64,000 nt of DNA, from assembly GCF_014697195.1 (NCBI RefSeq), contig NZ_JACJRJ010000016.1:53474-117473 (forward strand), read 5' to 3'. The translations under genes were made by a program, and so were the position numbers. Source of the DNA: Cylindrospermum sp. FACHB-282. Its GTDB lineage: Bacteria; Cyanobacteriota; Cyanobacteriia; Cyanobacteriales; Nostocaceae. Of this stretch, positions 53,036-63,525 are shown piece after piece. The stretch's first letter is position 1. The number at the start of each line of letters is the position of its first letter. The notes beneath the pieces are model-generated. The model made no database searches, was not told the DNA's origin, and worked only from the letters and a program-made list of their open reading frames with translations.

Positions 53036-53201
53036 AGAGGTAATAACTTGGTTAATAATTCAGTATTTTTACTTAAAAAATTAGTATTACACATCCCCTT
53101 GATAAATTCAATACCTTCGCCTTTGCTATTCTACAAATGAAGCGACAGAGGATAAGAGGGAGAAACTATGCACAGAAATGTCCTCCCCTTATCCTTTATT
53201 T

Positions 53202-53747
53202 CTAACTAACTCCGCGCAGTTTACGAGTGTTATCAACTAAACTTTGAGCAAATTGATCAAAGCGTTGGGAAAGCTTTTCATCCAGCAGCTTACCTTCAGG
53301 ATTGAAAGCACCGTAAGCTTGTCCGATCGCAATTTGTTCTGGAATCACCCAACCATGTACCCAGCGGACGATTAACCGTAGCTCATTAAGGGCGTTACTA
53401 TTAGACTGACCCCCCAAAATGCTAATCAGTCCCGTCACTTTACCAGACAGTTCGTCAAAGCTCATCAAATCTAGGGAATTTTTCAGGACACCACTCACAC
53501 CGCCATGATATTCTGGTGTTGCCAAAATTAACCCATCGGCGTTGCGAACGGTATCGCGCAACCGTTGCACGTCTGGATACTCTGGATACTCCTTGGCACC
53601 AGTACAAAATGGTAATTGCAATTGTCGCAAATCCAGAATTTCTACCTCTGCCCCTAGGGCTGCTACTCGTTGCACTGCTATTTGCAAACCTAGCTGAGTG
53701 TAGGAGCCGGGTCTTAAACTACCACCAATGCCCACAATTTTTACCAT
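53202..53747 (-). CDS. NADPH-dependent FMN reductase family protein
   Basis: MVKIVGIGGSLRPGSYTQLGLQIA; ILATPEYHGGVSGVLKNSLD. Confidence 0.92.
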   Translation of the reverse strand: MVKIVGIGGSLRPGSYTQLGLQIAVQRVAALGAEVEILDLRQLQLPFCTGAKEYPEYPDVQRLRDTVRNADGLILATPEYHGGVSGVLKNSLDLMSFDELSGKVTGLISILGGQSNSNALNELRLIVRWVHGWVIPEQIAIGQAYGAFNPEGKLLDEKLSQRFDQFAQSLVDNTRKLRGVS

Positions 53748-54150
53748 AATTCACCCATAAAATAATATTTAACCACTATCATCAAAATTCTAGAAAAGCG
53801 TAGTCATTATGATTATGCTTATCTTAGCGATTTATATTGTACGATGTCAAATTCCCATTGAGCGGTTTTGGGTTAGGAGGAGAGAGCAAATAAAATTTCG
53901 TCAAAAAAATTACTCAAGGAATGCCTAATCGAGAGTTGGATGCTGGGCTGTTTGCCTTGCCATTCCTCCTAGGAGCCAGATTACCCAGACTAATAAGCTA
54001 CATAGTGTAACTAGTGGAGATTTGGGAATGGTTTTGTCTGGAAGTTAGACTAGATGAGACAACTGTAATTTCCAGTTATTGCAATTTCTGCTAGAAGAAT
54101 AGGCATAAAACCAGTTCTCAGCTTATGCCAACAGACAAAGGGTAATTAAT

Positions 54151-56052
54151 ATGACAAATTTTGGGAAAAAAGCATTGATGAAACAGGGATTGGCAAAGCG
54201 GTCTGCTTGGACTGGGGCCATAGTAGCTAGCTTGATCATGCTGCCAAGCATTTTTGGGGGTGCTCCCGTCTTGGCGCAAAAAACAGAGCGCGAGTCCTTA
54301 ACTTATGGGGAGTTGCTTCAGAAAACGGAGAAAGGGGAAATCAAAAAAGTAGAACTGGATGAAACTGAACAGACAGCCAGGGTTTATTTAGCGGGGCAAA
54401 AGCCAGATACACCACCCATACAGGTGCGACTTTTAGAGCAAAACTCGGAGTTAATTAACAAACTCAAAGAAAAAAACGTTGACTTTGGTGAGGTTTCCTC
54501 AGCTAACAGTAGAGCGGCTGTAGGGTTGTTGATCAACCTGATGTGGATTTTGCCGCTGGTGGCTTTAATGCTGTTGTTCCTGCGTCGCTCTACCAATGCT
54601 TCTAGCCAAGCGATGAATTTTGGCAAATCTCGCGCTCGCTTCCAGATGGAGGCTAAAACAGGTGTGAAATTTGAAGATGTGGCTGGGGTGGAAGAAGCGA
54701 AGGAAGAACTGCAAGAAGTCGTTACTTTTCTTAAACAGCCAGAAAGATTTACGGCTGTTGGCGCACGCATTCCCAAAGGAGTGCTGTTAATTGGGCCTCC
54801 CGGTACTGGTAAAACTTTACTAGCAAAAGCGATCGCTGGGGAAGCTGGTGTACCTTTCTTCAGTATTTCTGGTTCAGAATTTGTGGAAATGTTTGTTGGT
54901 GTGGGTGCTTCCCGCGTCCGCGACTTGTTCAAGAAAGCCAAAGACAATGCCCCCTGTTTAATATTTATCGATGAAATTGACGCTGTGGGGCGGCAGCGGG
55001 GTGCTGGTATTGGTGGCGGTAACGATGAGCGGGAACAAACCCTCAATCAACTGCTGACGGAGATGGATGGTTTTGAAGGTAATACAGGCATTATTATTAT
55101 TGCTGCCACCAACCGCCCCGACGTACTAGATTCAGCATTGTTGCGTCCCGGACGCTTTGACAGACAAGTGATGGTGGATGCACCAGACCTCAAAGGACGA
55201 CTGGAAATTTTAAAAGTTCATGCCCGGAATAAGAAAATTGATCCTAGTGTATCTTTAGATGCGATCGCACGCCGCACCCCAGGGTTCACCGGTGCAGACT
55301 TAGCCAACTTACTCAACGAAGCGGCAATTCTCACCGCCAGAAGACGCAAAGAGGCTGTCACTATCCTCGAAATTGACGCTGCTATTGATCGGGTAGTCGC
55401 TGGGATGGAAGGTACCCCCTTAGTAGACAGCAAAAACAAGCGCTTAATTGCCTACCATGAAGTCGGACACGCCTTGGTGGGTACATTCCTTAAAGACCAT
55501 GACCCAGTGCAAAAAGTCACCCTCATCCCACGGGGACAAGCCCTAGGATTGACTTGGTTTACCCCCAATGAGGAGCAAGGTTTAATTTCTCGTTCCCAAA
55601 TCAAAGCTAGGATTACCGCCACTTTAGGTGGTCGCGCCGCTGAGGAAATTGTTTTTGGTAAACCAGAAGTAACCACAGGGGCAGGAAATGACCTGCAACA
55701 CGTGACAAATATGGCACGGCAGATGGTAACAAAATTCGGGATGTCTGAATTAGGGCCAGTCTCCCTAGAAAATCCGAGTAGCGAGGTATTTTTAGGGCGC
55801 GACTGGATGAATAAATCAGATTATTCTGAAGAAATTGCCGCTAAAATTGATAGTCAAGTCCGCGAAATTATCAACACTTGTTACATCAAAGCAAAGGAAC
55901 TATTGGAAGAACACCGCATAGTTTTGGAGCGATTAGTTGATTTGTTAACAGAGCAAGAGACCATTGAGGGCGAAGTATTCCGCCAAATTGTAGCTGACAA
56001 CGTTGAAGTAGTTGATCAGGTAATTGATCAGAAGTTGGCAGTACCTCATTAG
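54151..56052 (+). CDS. ftsH: ATP-dependent zinc metalloprotease FtsH
   Basis: [51 protein letters not shown] zinc motif. Confidence 0.97.
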   Translation: MTNFGKKALMKQGLAKRSAWTGAIVASLIMLPSIFGGAPVLAQKTERESLTYGELLQKTEKGEIKKVELDETEQTARVYLAGQKPDTPPIQVRLLEQNSELINKLKEKNVDFGEVSSANSRAAVGLLINLMWILPLVALMLLFLRRSTNASSQAMNFGKSRARFQMEAKTGVKFEDVAGVEEAKEELQEVVTFLKQPERFTAVGARIPKGVLLIGPPGTGKTLLAKAIAGEAGVPFFSISGSEFVEMFVGVGASRVRDLFKKAKDNAPCLIFIDEIDAVGRQRGAGIGGGNDEREQTLNQLLTEMDGFEGNTGIIIIAATNRPDVLDSALLRPGRFDRQVMVDAPDLKGRLEILKVHARNKKIDPSVSLDAIARRTPGFTGADLANLLNEAAILTARRRKEAVTILEIDAAIDRVVAGMEGTPLVDSKNKRLIAYHEVGHALVGTFLKDHDPVQKVTLIPRGQALGLTWFTPNEEQGLISRSQIKARITATLGGRAAEEIVFGKPEVTTGAGNDLQHVTNMARQMVTKFGMSELGPVSLENPSSEVFLGRDWMNKSDYSEEIAAKIDSQVREIINTCYIKAKELLEEHRIVLERLVDLLTEQETIEGEVFRQIVADNVEVVDQVIDQKLAVPH

Positions 56053-56062
56053 GGGACAGCTA

Positions 56063-56722
56063 TCACCTGGTAGCCTTAGAAATGGTGCGTTGGCGATAGC
56101 GCAACGCACCATATTCTCTTAATTTTAATGGTGTAGCATAAAGAGAACGATAGAACGGAAACTCTTTAAATGGTGGTGTGATGGGATAATTAGCTCTTAC
56201 TTTTTCTCTCACCATGACTTCAATAACTGCACAAGCAAGGTCATGGAAGAATGCTCTAGAAGACCCGATTTCTCCAAAGGTTCCCCACTTAAAATAAACT
56301 TCACCAGATCCAAAAATATCACTAATTGCAGGTTCTTGGAGCTTAGATTTTGCTCCAATAAAAACACTATTAGCATATTCTTCGGGTATGCCAACTCTAA
56401 CTACATCTAATGATGTTGCTAGAGAAAAATTGACTTCGCGTTCTAATTCAGTTGAAATAACAACATTCAATACCAATTTGTCAGAATTATTGGGTTCAAA
56501 AATAGCACCTAAGCAGCCATAAAGAAATCTAGCACCCAGAGGCACTAATCTCTCAAGCATTACTTGCTTTTTAGATAATGAACCACTTTTGGCATGATTA
56601 TTTATAGTTTCTCTCCTTTCATCTACAGCAGGATAAATAGGTCGGAAATTCCAAGGATAATTAAAATTTTCATCCTTCCAAATACGAGCTTTTCCCGTTA
56701 AGCCTAGATCAAGTTGTTTCAT
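56063..56722 (-). CDS. Hypothetical protein, candidate immunity partner
   Basis: Intact 219-aa ORF directly downstream of the toxin-like ORF (2-nt gap). Confidence 0.55.
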   Translation of the reverse strand: MKQLDLGLTGKARIWKDENFNYPWNFRPIYPAVDERRETINNHAKSGSLSKKQVMLERLVPLGARFLYGCLGAIFEPNNSDKLVLNVVISTELEREVNFSLATSLDVVRVGIPEEYANSVFIGAKSKLQEPAISDIFGSGEVYFKWGTFGEIGSSRAFFHDLACAVIEVMVREKVRANYPITPPFKEFPFYRSLYATPLKLREYGALRYRQRTISKATR

Positions 56723-56724
56723 AT

Positions 56725-57099
56725 TTACTCAATCCCCCAAGGTTTTCGCCAATTCCGATTGAAATCTTCTGGATAAGCTTTAATTACATCAGGATGATAC
56801 AAGCTAAATGGTGATACACCATAATCTGCTATAGCCTTAAGATGAGCTTCAGCCCATTTATCACCTTCTTCCATTAGTTTAGCCTCTTTCAGTTCATGAA
56901 AGTAGAAACTAGCATCAGATCCAGAAATTGTTTGTCCTGAATCTAAAGCTTGCTGAAGCCGCTGAATCATCTTTATATTAGGTAAATATTCAGGAAATCG
57001 ACCAATATGCTTTTTGACAATCTCTAATTTTTCTGGCTCAACAATATACTCCTTACCAGCTAAAATGCCAAAAAAATCTGTTCCCGGTGTTACAGACAA
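56725..57099 (-). CDS. Orphan polymorphic-toxin-like C-terminal domain
   Basis: SGSDASFYFHELKEAKLMEEGDKWAEAHLKAIADYGVSPFSLYHPDVIKAYPEDFNRNWRKPWGIE; TTG start, in-frame TGA four codons upstream. Confidence 0.6.
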   Translation of the reverse strand: MSVTPGTDFFGILAGKEYIVEPEKLEIVKKHIGRFPEYLPNIKMIQRLQQALDSGQTISGSDASFYFHELKEAKLMEEGDKWAEAHLKAIADYGVSPFSLYHPDVIKAYPEDFNRNWRKPWGIE

Positions 57100-57197
57100 A
57101 AGAGGTACTCACTTTTAGTTAATTTTGTTTGCTTCTTAAGTAGATGCATAAAAACATACAAATTTTCTAATACTTATCCCCTTTATTTTTACAATAT

Positions 57198-58661
57198 TTA
57201 ACAACGCCGCAACTGCGTTAATAACACCACAATTTCATCAATTCCTTGCCTGATAACAGTAGCAGACTGTTCAGATTGATTCACCATAATACTGAAAGCC
57301 AAAGGCTCATACTGTGGCAAATTCACATATCCAGAAAGAGAAACTGTACCTCTCATTGTGCCTGTTTTTGCTTGCACAATACCCTCAGCTGATGTGTTAA
57401 GAAAGCGATTTTTGAGAGTTCCGCTTTTCCCCGCTACGGGTAAAGATGCACGATACACAGATGCTGCTGGTGTTTTTGCCATTCCCCGTAACGTTTGGAT
57501 TAAAGCAAATGGAGTCACTAAGTTACGACGTGATAAACCAGAACCATCCACCAAAACATAATTCGCTGAATCAACACCCAATTGAGTTAAACTTGCTTTG
57601 ACAACTTCTAAACCCACATCAGCACTACTCTGATTTAAACCTCTGGTTTTTTTCACAGCTAATGATCTGAGTAATGCCTCAGCATAGAGATTATTACTAT
57701 TTACATTTGTCTCTATCAATAATTCAGATAAAGGAGGCGATTCTACAGATGCTATTTCCTGTTGATTAGTACCACCATTTACTACCAATGTTTGCCCCAA
57801 GGAAATTTTTTCTGAGTCCAAAATTGTGCGGAAGCGCCGTAAGAAATATTGATTAGGAGCAATTACAGGCAAATTTACTAAATATGGTTCAGCATTTGCT
57901 GTCAATTGTCCTGTAATGCGTAAGACTGTTCCTGATAAATCGCGGGTAACGTTGATGTAGGTTGGTTGATTTTGAGCAACTGTTACGGACTGATTAATTA
58001 TGCCCCACTGTTTTGCTTCGTTGGTATCATTCCACGCTACTTGTGAAATTTTACCCACAGTTTGGGGTAGAAGCTTGAAACTAAAAGCATTTTGATTCAG
58101 AATCAAGCTGTTGACTGGTGCACCATAATCTGATTGCACATCTTCCCATTGCCAAGTAGGGTTAACAATGTCCCCTTGAATATAACTATCATCGGCAATT
58201 AACTGCTTAATTTCGGTAATGCCTTGCTGTTTTAATTGCTGTGTTAATGCTTGTAATTGAAGATCATTTAAACTAGGGTCTCCCCTACCCACAACTCGTA
58301 AAACACCATTGCTATTGCTATAAATGGAGGTGCGAAAGCGAAAATTTTCGCCTAGTTGCTGTAATGCAGCAGCGGTTGTTAGTAGCTTGAGGTTAGAAGC
58401 AGGAACAAAGTATTTCTGAGCATCGCGACTGTAAAGAGTTTGCTCAGATGACAGGGGTTGTACCATAATACCCCAGTGCGATCGCATAAATTGAGGACGA
58501 TTGAGCACCGCATCCACAGATGTACCCAGTTGAGCAGGACAAATTGATTTGCTGGTAGTTACCGATACTACTGGAGTTTGGGCTCTGGCTATTTGCTGGT
58601 TTATACCAATTTGCGTACCAAGAAGCAGCAGCATCAAGCCAATAGTAATTTTTTTAGACAT
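57198..58661 (-). CDS. dacB: D-alanyl-D-alanine carboxypeptidase / PBP4 (S13 family)
   Basis: YFVPASNLKLLTTAAAL (SxxK), YAEALLRSLA region, GKSGTLKNRF and AKTGTMRGTVSLSGY. Confidence 0.92.
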   Translation of the reverse strand: MSKKITIGLMLLLLGTQIGINQQIARAQTPVVSVTTSKSICPAQLGTSVDAVLNRPQFMRSHWGIMVQPLSSEQTLYSRDAQKYFVPASNLKLLTTAAALQQLGENFRFRTSIYSNSNGVLRVVGRGDPSLNDLQLQALTQQLKQQGITEIKQLIADDSYIQGDIVNPTWQWEDVQSDYGAPVNSLILNQNAFSFKLLPQTVGKISQVAWNDTNEAKQWGIINQSVTVAQNQPTYINVTRDLSGTVLRITGQLTANAEPYLVNLPVIAPNQYFLRRFRTILDSEKISLGQTLVVNGGTNQQEIASVESPPLSELLIETNVNSNNLYAEALLRSLAVKKTRGLNQSSADVGLEVVKASLTQLGVDSANYVLVDGSGLSRRNLVTPFALIQTLRGMAKTPAASVYRASLPVAGKSGTLKNRFLNTSAEGIVQAKTGTMRGTVSLSGYVNLPQYEPLAFSIMVNQSEQSATVIRQGIDEIVVLLTQLRRC

Positions 58662-58945
58662 CAGAATAATTCTTAAAACTATTTGATGATGATAACTTGG
58701 GTTAGTACTGTTTCACCCAAGTTAGAGTTATGAGCATTGTGCAGCCATCAGGAAGACACATCACCACGATATAACAAGCTCATTTTGTGATGTAAAAAAA
58801 TAGTAGGGTATAAACATCGCCTAACCAAACAATACTAGAATTTCCAGACCATATTGCAGGAAATTACACATATCTCGGCTCAATACCTACTATAATCTGT
58901 AAGACTAGAAATTTTCGTATTTATACACAATCTTGTAAGTTTATT

Positions 58946-59284
58946 GTGAAACGCATAGTAGAATTTCCTCTTGAAAGTGGCGAATTTATTCTTGTTGAAG
59001 TAGACGAAACAACACAAACCGATGATCGCATCGGTTTGCGAGACCAAGTAGTTGATAAGGCTACACAGACTTTTGAGTCAGCCCTAGAAACCGTCAAACC
59101 GATAGCGAATGCAATTATTACCAAAATAGGCAGCCTCAAACAGCCGGCAGATGAAGTGGAAGTCAAGTTTGGCATCAAAATTAGCGCTCAACTTGGGGCG
59201 GTTGTAGCTTCTGGTAATAGTGAAGTCAACTATGAAATCACCTTGAAGTGGAAAAAAGATTCACAAAATGGCAGCACCCTTTGA
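58946..59284 (+). CDS. Trypsin-co-occurring (Trypco1 / CU044_2847-like) domain protein
   Basis: IVEFPLESGEFILVEVDE...VKFGIKISAQLGAVVASGNSEVNYEITLKWKK; overlaps the trypsin-STAND gene. Confidence 0.82.
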   Translation: MKRIVEFPLESGEFILVEVDETTQTDDRIGLRDQVVDKATQTFESALETVKPIANAIITKIGSLKQPADEVEVKFGIKISAQLGAVVASGNSEVNYEITLKWKKDSQNGSTL

Positions 59285-62200
59285 GTCATCTATTGTCAGA
59301 ATTTACTCCAATAGTGGCAAAGTAATTGGTGCTGGCTTCTTAGTTTCCCAAAAGTACATCCTCACCTGCGCCCATGTTGTAGCTGATGCCTTGGGACTTC
59401 CGAGAAAAACTGCTGAAATGCCAGATGCAGAAATTACCTTGGACTTTCCGCTAGTGGCGGCTAAACAGTACCTAAAAGCCAAAGTAGTCTTTTGGCGACC
59501 TCTTAATCCCGATGCAGAAGCAGAAGATATTGCTGGATTGGAGTTAGAAAATTCTCCCCCAACATCTCAAAAAGCACTATTAGTTACATCTGATGATTTT
59601 TGGGGACATTCTTTTCGTGTATTGGGTTTTCCCGATGGAAAACTCGATGGGGTTTTTGCAGTGGGAGAGTTACGGGGAAAACTTGCTAACGGTTGGGTGC
59701 AACTAGAGGATTTCAAACAACCAGGTTATAGATTAGAACCTGGTTTCAGCGGTGCGCCCATCTGGGATGAAGAACTTCAGGGTGTAGCAGGAATGGCTGT
59801 GGCGGCTGAAATGAAACGACCAGAAACCAAAGCAGCTTTTATGATTCCCACGGAGGTGCTAATTACAGCATGGACAGCTATTGCCTCTTGTCCCTATCGT
59901 GGTCTATTTGCTTTCCAGCAAGAAGATGCGCGATTTTTTTTTGGGCGGGAGATTTTCACCCGGAACCTGGTAGATGCTGTCCAAAGACAGTCCCTGGTAG
60001 CAATAATTGGGGCTTCTGGTAGCGGTAAGTCTAGTGTAGTGTTTGCGGGTTTGATTCCCCATCTGTACCAACAAAATAATTGGCTGATTGAGTCCTTCCG
60101 TCCCAAGACTCATCCTCTGGATGAACTAGCAGCAATACTTGTGCGTCTACGTGAACCAAAGGAGAGGAAGGTACAACAAGATTTTGATGCTGGAAAATTA
60201 GTTGGTGAGTTACGAGAGGGTAAAATGGCAGTACATACCGTTTTATCCCGAATTTTGGCGCAAGCAGCGAATTCTCGCCTATTGCTTGTTGTCGATCAAT
60301 TTGAGGAACTGTATACGTCTCGCTTAGATGTTAAAGAGCGTCAGTTATTTTTAAATCAATTACTGGAAGCTGTAGAGTTAGTGCAGAATTTTACCCTTGT
60401 GCTGACGCTGCGGGCTGATTTTCTGGGATATGCGCTTGAGGATCGTCGCTTTGCCGATGCTTTGCAGAATGCTGATTTAAAACTTGCTCCGATGAGCCGA
60501 GAAGAATTGCAGCGGGCGATCGCTCTACCTGCAAACAAGCAAGGGGTAAGCTTAGAAGAAGGTCTTGCAGAGCGGATTCTCCAAGCGGTAGCAGATTCAC
60601 CAGGAAATTTGCCATTACTGGAATTTGCTTTAACCCAACTGTGGGTACAGCGGCAAAATGGACAAATGACTCATGCTGCTTATGAAGCGATTGGCGGTGT
60701 AGAAAAGTCCTTGGCGAATCATGCAGAAACTGAGTTTGCCAAACTCAAACCAGAGGAACAACAACGGGCACAGCAAGTATTTGTCCAACTGGTGCGTCCT
60801 GGGGAAGGTACAGAAGACACCCGGCGACTGGCTACCAGAAATGAGGTGGGAGAAAATAACTGGGATTTGGTCACGCGCCTAGCTGATGCAAGGCTGGTGG
60901 TGACTGGACGTGATGAAACTGCTAAGACTGCTAGTAAAGAAACAGTAGAGATTGTCCATGAAACCTTGATTCGGAAATGGGGACGGCTGCACGGATGGAT
61001 GGAGAGCGATCGCTCTTTCCGCATTTGGCAAGAATTATTGCGATCGAGAATCCGTCAATGGGAAAATGCCGGACAAGATGAGGGTTCATTGCTGCGAAGT
61101 GTCCCTCTAGGGGAGGCGGAAAATTGGCTCAAGCAGCGCCAAGATGAGTTGAGCCAAGCAGAGCAAGGTTTCATCCAGCGGAGTTTGGCACTCAGAGAAC
61201 GCGATCGCCAGCAGCAGGAACGCGATCGCCAGCTAACTCTATTTGGGCTGACAGGTGGTTTAATACTAGTCTCAATCCTCGCTGTAGTTGCATTTTGGCT
61301 ACGATGGACAGCTGAAGTTGAAGGCGCTGGAGTCACCGCTTTAAAAAACTTTGAGTCTGGCGCTGGAGAGATAGAAGCTTTAGTATCAGCAATGGAAGCA
61401 GGACAAGAAGCTAAAAAAATGGCTTTTTGGAATAGCCAATGTTTGCAAGACTGTCCGGCTACAAGTCCGCTGCTAGCTTTGCAGAAGATTCTGGATAATA
61501 TTCATCAAACAAATCAAATCAATACTTACCAACAAGGTATAAACAGTATCCGTTTTCTTCCCAAGGAAAACCAAGAGGAAGACTTAATTGTTGCCGGTGG
61601 AGAGGATGGCAGGGTTACCTGGTGGGATTTCCAGGACAAAAAATTGAAAAGATTGAAATATATTGCACTGCACAATAACAGTATCAAAAGTATCGATTTT
61701 AGTCAAGATAAAAAAATCTTGGCTACAGGTGCAAGTAACGGTTGGGTAAAGCTGTGGGATGTCTCAAATAGTCAGAAGCCACCTGTTTTTATAAAATCTA
61801 TGCATCATCAGTGTGCCAATGGTCAGCACTTAGGAGAATACCAGATACCAAATGAGGATGATAAATGTAGTGTCAAAAATGTCCGTTTTCTTCCAAATAA
61901 CAAACTTCTGGCGACAACTGGAGATGATGGTACGCTCAGGCTGTGGCGTCTCAAGGGCGAACCGGTTGTACCAGCCATTAATGCTCACAAAGGCAGTATC
62001 AACAGTCTCAATCCTAGCCCAGATGGTCAGATGCTAGCTACAGCTGGAGAAGATGGAATGGCAATACTTTGGGATCTTAATGGAAAGCGACGGGCAGAAT
62101 TTAAGGTTCATCAATGCAATGCCAACCCAAAACGTAGGGACGCTAAATGTAGTGTTAACAGTGTTTCGTTTTTTCCTGATGGTCAGCAAGTTACTACAGG

Positions 62201-63476
62201 TGGAAATGATGATACAGTCAGGTTGTGGAATCTTGCTGGAACAAAACTGTCACAGTTTGAGGCCCATCAGGATGGTGTTGAGACAGTCCGAATTAGCCCA
62301 GATGGTAAACAACTTGCTACAGCAGGCAAGGATGGCACCGTTAAGCTATGGGATTTTAATGGCAAACTACAAGCAGAGTTAAAGGGTCATCAGGGCAGTG
62401 TTGTTAGCATCCGGTTTAATGATCAGGGCAATACTCTTGCTACCTCTGGACAAGATGATGGTACGGTAAGACTCTGGGCAGTTCCAGGAAAATCATTAAT
62501 CAAACCCAAAAATCCCTTAACCAAATTAGAAGGGCATACAAAAACTGTTGGCAGCGTTCGTTTTAGCCCAGATCGTAACTTACTGGCTACAGCTTCAGAC
62601 GATGACACTGTTAGGCTTTGGAAACTGGAAGGAGATATGGTAACGCTGGTAAGGTCATTTCGCACCTACCAAGACGGTACTAATAGCGTGCGTTTTAGCC
62701 CCAAAAAACAAAAAGACTTACTTGCTACAGGTGGAAACAATGGCACAATTAAACTGTGGAAATACAGTGGAGAATTACTAAGAAAAATTAATGCTCATTC
62801 TAGCGCCATCCTAAGTACCAATTTTAATAATAATGGCGATGAGCTTGCTACTGCTGGGGATGATGGTATGGCCAAACGGTGGAACTTGGAAGGAAAGAAA
62901 TTAGCCGAATTAAAACATCAAGGCAAGCTAGAGGCTACCAGGTTTAGCGCAGATGGTAAGCTCTTAGCTACAGTTGGAGAGAATGGAGCATGGTTGTGGA
63001 ATATAAATGGCAAACTGTTAGCAGAATTGAAAGGTCATCAGGGCTATGTTCGCAGTGTTAGTTTTAGCCAAAAGGAAAATAAACTTGCTACTGCTGGAGA
63101 TGATGGAACTATCAGGCTGTGGGATTTCTCAGGAAGGCAGGTAGCAACACCATTTAAGACTTATCAGAGCAGAGTTAGATCTATAAGTTTTAGCCCGGAT
63201 GGTAAGCTCCTAGCTACAGCTTCTGCTACTAAAAAAATCCGGTTGTGGAATTTATCAGGACAACAAATTGCAGAATTTACAGGTCATCAGGGCAATATTA
63301 AAAGCGCAGATTTTAGCCCGAATGGCAAACTGCTAGCTACAGCCAGTTCCGACAATACGGCGATTTTGTGGCGCGTCAGAGGATTAGATCAACTCCTGGA
63401 TGAAGGGTGCGATCGGCTCAAAGATTACTTTATAACTCATCCTGAAGAAAAGAAAAAACTTAGTGTGTGTCCTTGA
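59268..63476 (+). CDS. Trypsin-like protease - STAND NTPase - TM - WD40 fusion
   Basis: LTCAHVV / EDIAGLEL / PGFSGAP triad; Walker A IIGASGSGKSSVV; Walker B LLLVVDQFEELY; TM LFGLTGGLILVSILAVVAFWL; about a dozen WD40 units (e.g. SPDGKQLATAGKDGTVKLWDFNGK). Confidence 0.93.
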   Translation: MAAPFESSIVRIYSNSGKVIGAGFLVSQKYILTCAHVVADALGLPRKTAEMPDAEITLDFPLVAAKQYLKAKVVFWRPLNPDAEAEDIAGLELENSPPTSQKALLVTSDDFWGHSFRVLGFPDGKLDGVFAVGELRGKLANGWVQLEDFKQPGYRLEPGFSGAPIWDEELQGVAGMAVAAEMKRPETKAAFMIPTEVLITAWTAIASCPYRGLFAFQQEDARFFFGREIFTRNLVDAVQRQSLVAIIGASGSGKSSVVFAGLIPHLYQQNNWLIESFRPKTHPLDELAAILVRLREPKERKVQQDFDAGKLVGELREGKMAVHTVLSRILAQAANSRLLLVVDQFEELYTSRLDVKERQLFLNQLLEAVELVQNFTLVLTLRADFLGYALEDRRFADALQNADLKLAPMSREELQRAIALPANKQGVSLEEGLAERILQAVADSPGNLPLLEFALTQLWVQRQNGQMTHAAYEAIGGVEKSLANHAETEFAKLKPEEQQRAQQVFVQLVRPGEGTEDTRRLATRNEVGENNWDLVTRLADARLVVTGRDETAKTASKETVEIVHETLIRKWGRLHGWMESDRSFRIWQELLRSRIRQWENAGQDEGSLLRSVPLGEAENWLKQRQDELSQAEQGFIQRSLALRERDRQQQERDRQLTLFGLTGGLILVSILAVVAFWLRWTAEVEGAGVTALKNFESGAGEIEALVSAMEAGQEAKKMAFWNSQCLQDCPATSPLLALQKILDNIHQTNQINTYQQGINSIRFLPKENQEEDLIVAGGEDGRVTWWDFQDKKLKRLKYIALHNNSIKSIDFSQDKKILATGASNGWVKLWDVSNSQKPPVFIKSMHHQCANGQHLGEYQIPNEDDKCSVKNVRFLPNNKLLATTGDDGTLRLWRLKGEPVVPAINAHKGSINSLNPSPDGQMLATAGEDGMAILWDLNGKRRAEFKVHQCNANPKRRDAKCSVNSVSFFPDGQQVTTGGNDDTVRLWNLAGTKLSQFEAHQDGVETVRISPDGKQLATAGKDGTVKLWDFNGKLQAELKGHQGSVVSIRFNDQGNTLATSGQDDGTVRLWAVPGKSLIKPKNPLTKLEGHTKTVGSVRFSPDRNLLATASDDDTVRLWKLEGDMVTLVRSFRTYQDGTNSVRFSPKKQKDLLATGGNNGTIKLWKYSGELLRKINAHSSAILSTNFNNNGDELATAGDDGMAKRWNLEGKKLAELKHQGKLEATRFSADGKLLATVGENGAWLWNINGKLLAELKGHQGYVRSVSFSQKENKLATAGDDGTIRLWDFSGRQVATPFKTYQSRVRSISFSPDGKLLATASATKKIRLWNLSGQQIAEFTGHQGNIKSADFSPNGKLLATASSDNTAILWRVRGLDQLLDEGCDRLKDYFITHPEEKKKLSVCP

Positions 63477-63501
63477 ATGAGATTTAATCGTGTTGACCTC
63501 T

Positions 63502-63522
63502 CCCCGGTCTAAAGACACGGGG
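63502..63522 (-). repeat. IS605-type right-end hairpin downstream of tnpB
   Basis: ccccggtctaaagacacgggg, 3' of the tnpB stop; minus strand reads GAATCCCCGTGTCTTTAGACCGGGGAGAGG. Confidence 0.65.
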
Positions 63523-63525
63523 ATT

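Noticed and set aside
52893-53084. 63-aa + strand ORF
   Set aside because: Region is better explained as structured non-coding sequence read on the minus strand.
54384-55046. 220-aa antisense ORF within ftsH
   Set aside because: Low-complexity Ser/Pro-rich translation opposite a strongly conserved gene; antisense shadow.
60356-61336. Antisense ORFs within the trypsin-STAND gene
   Set aside because: Opposite clear coding sequence; no recognisable domain.
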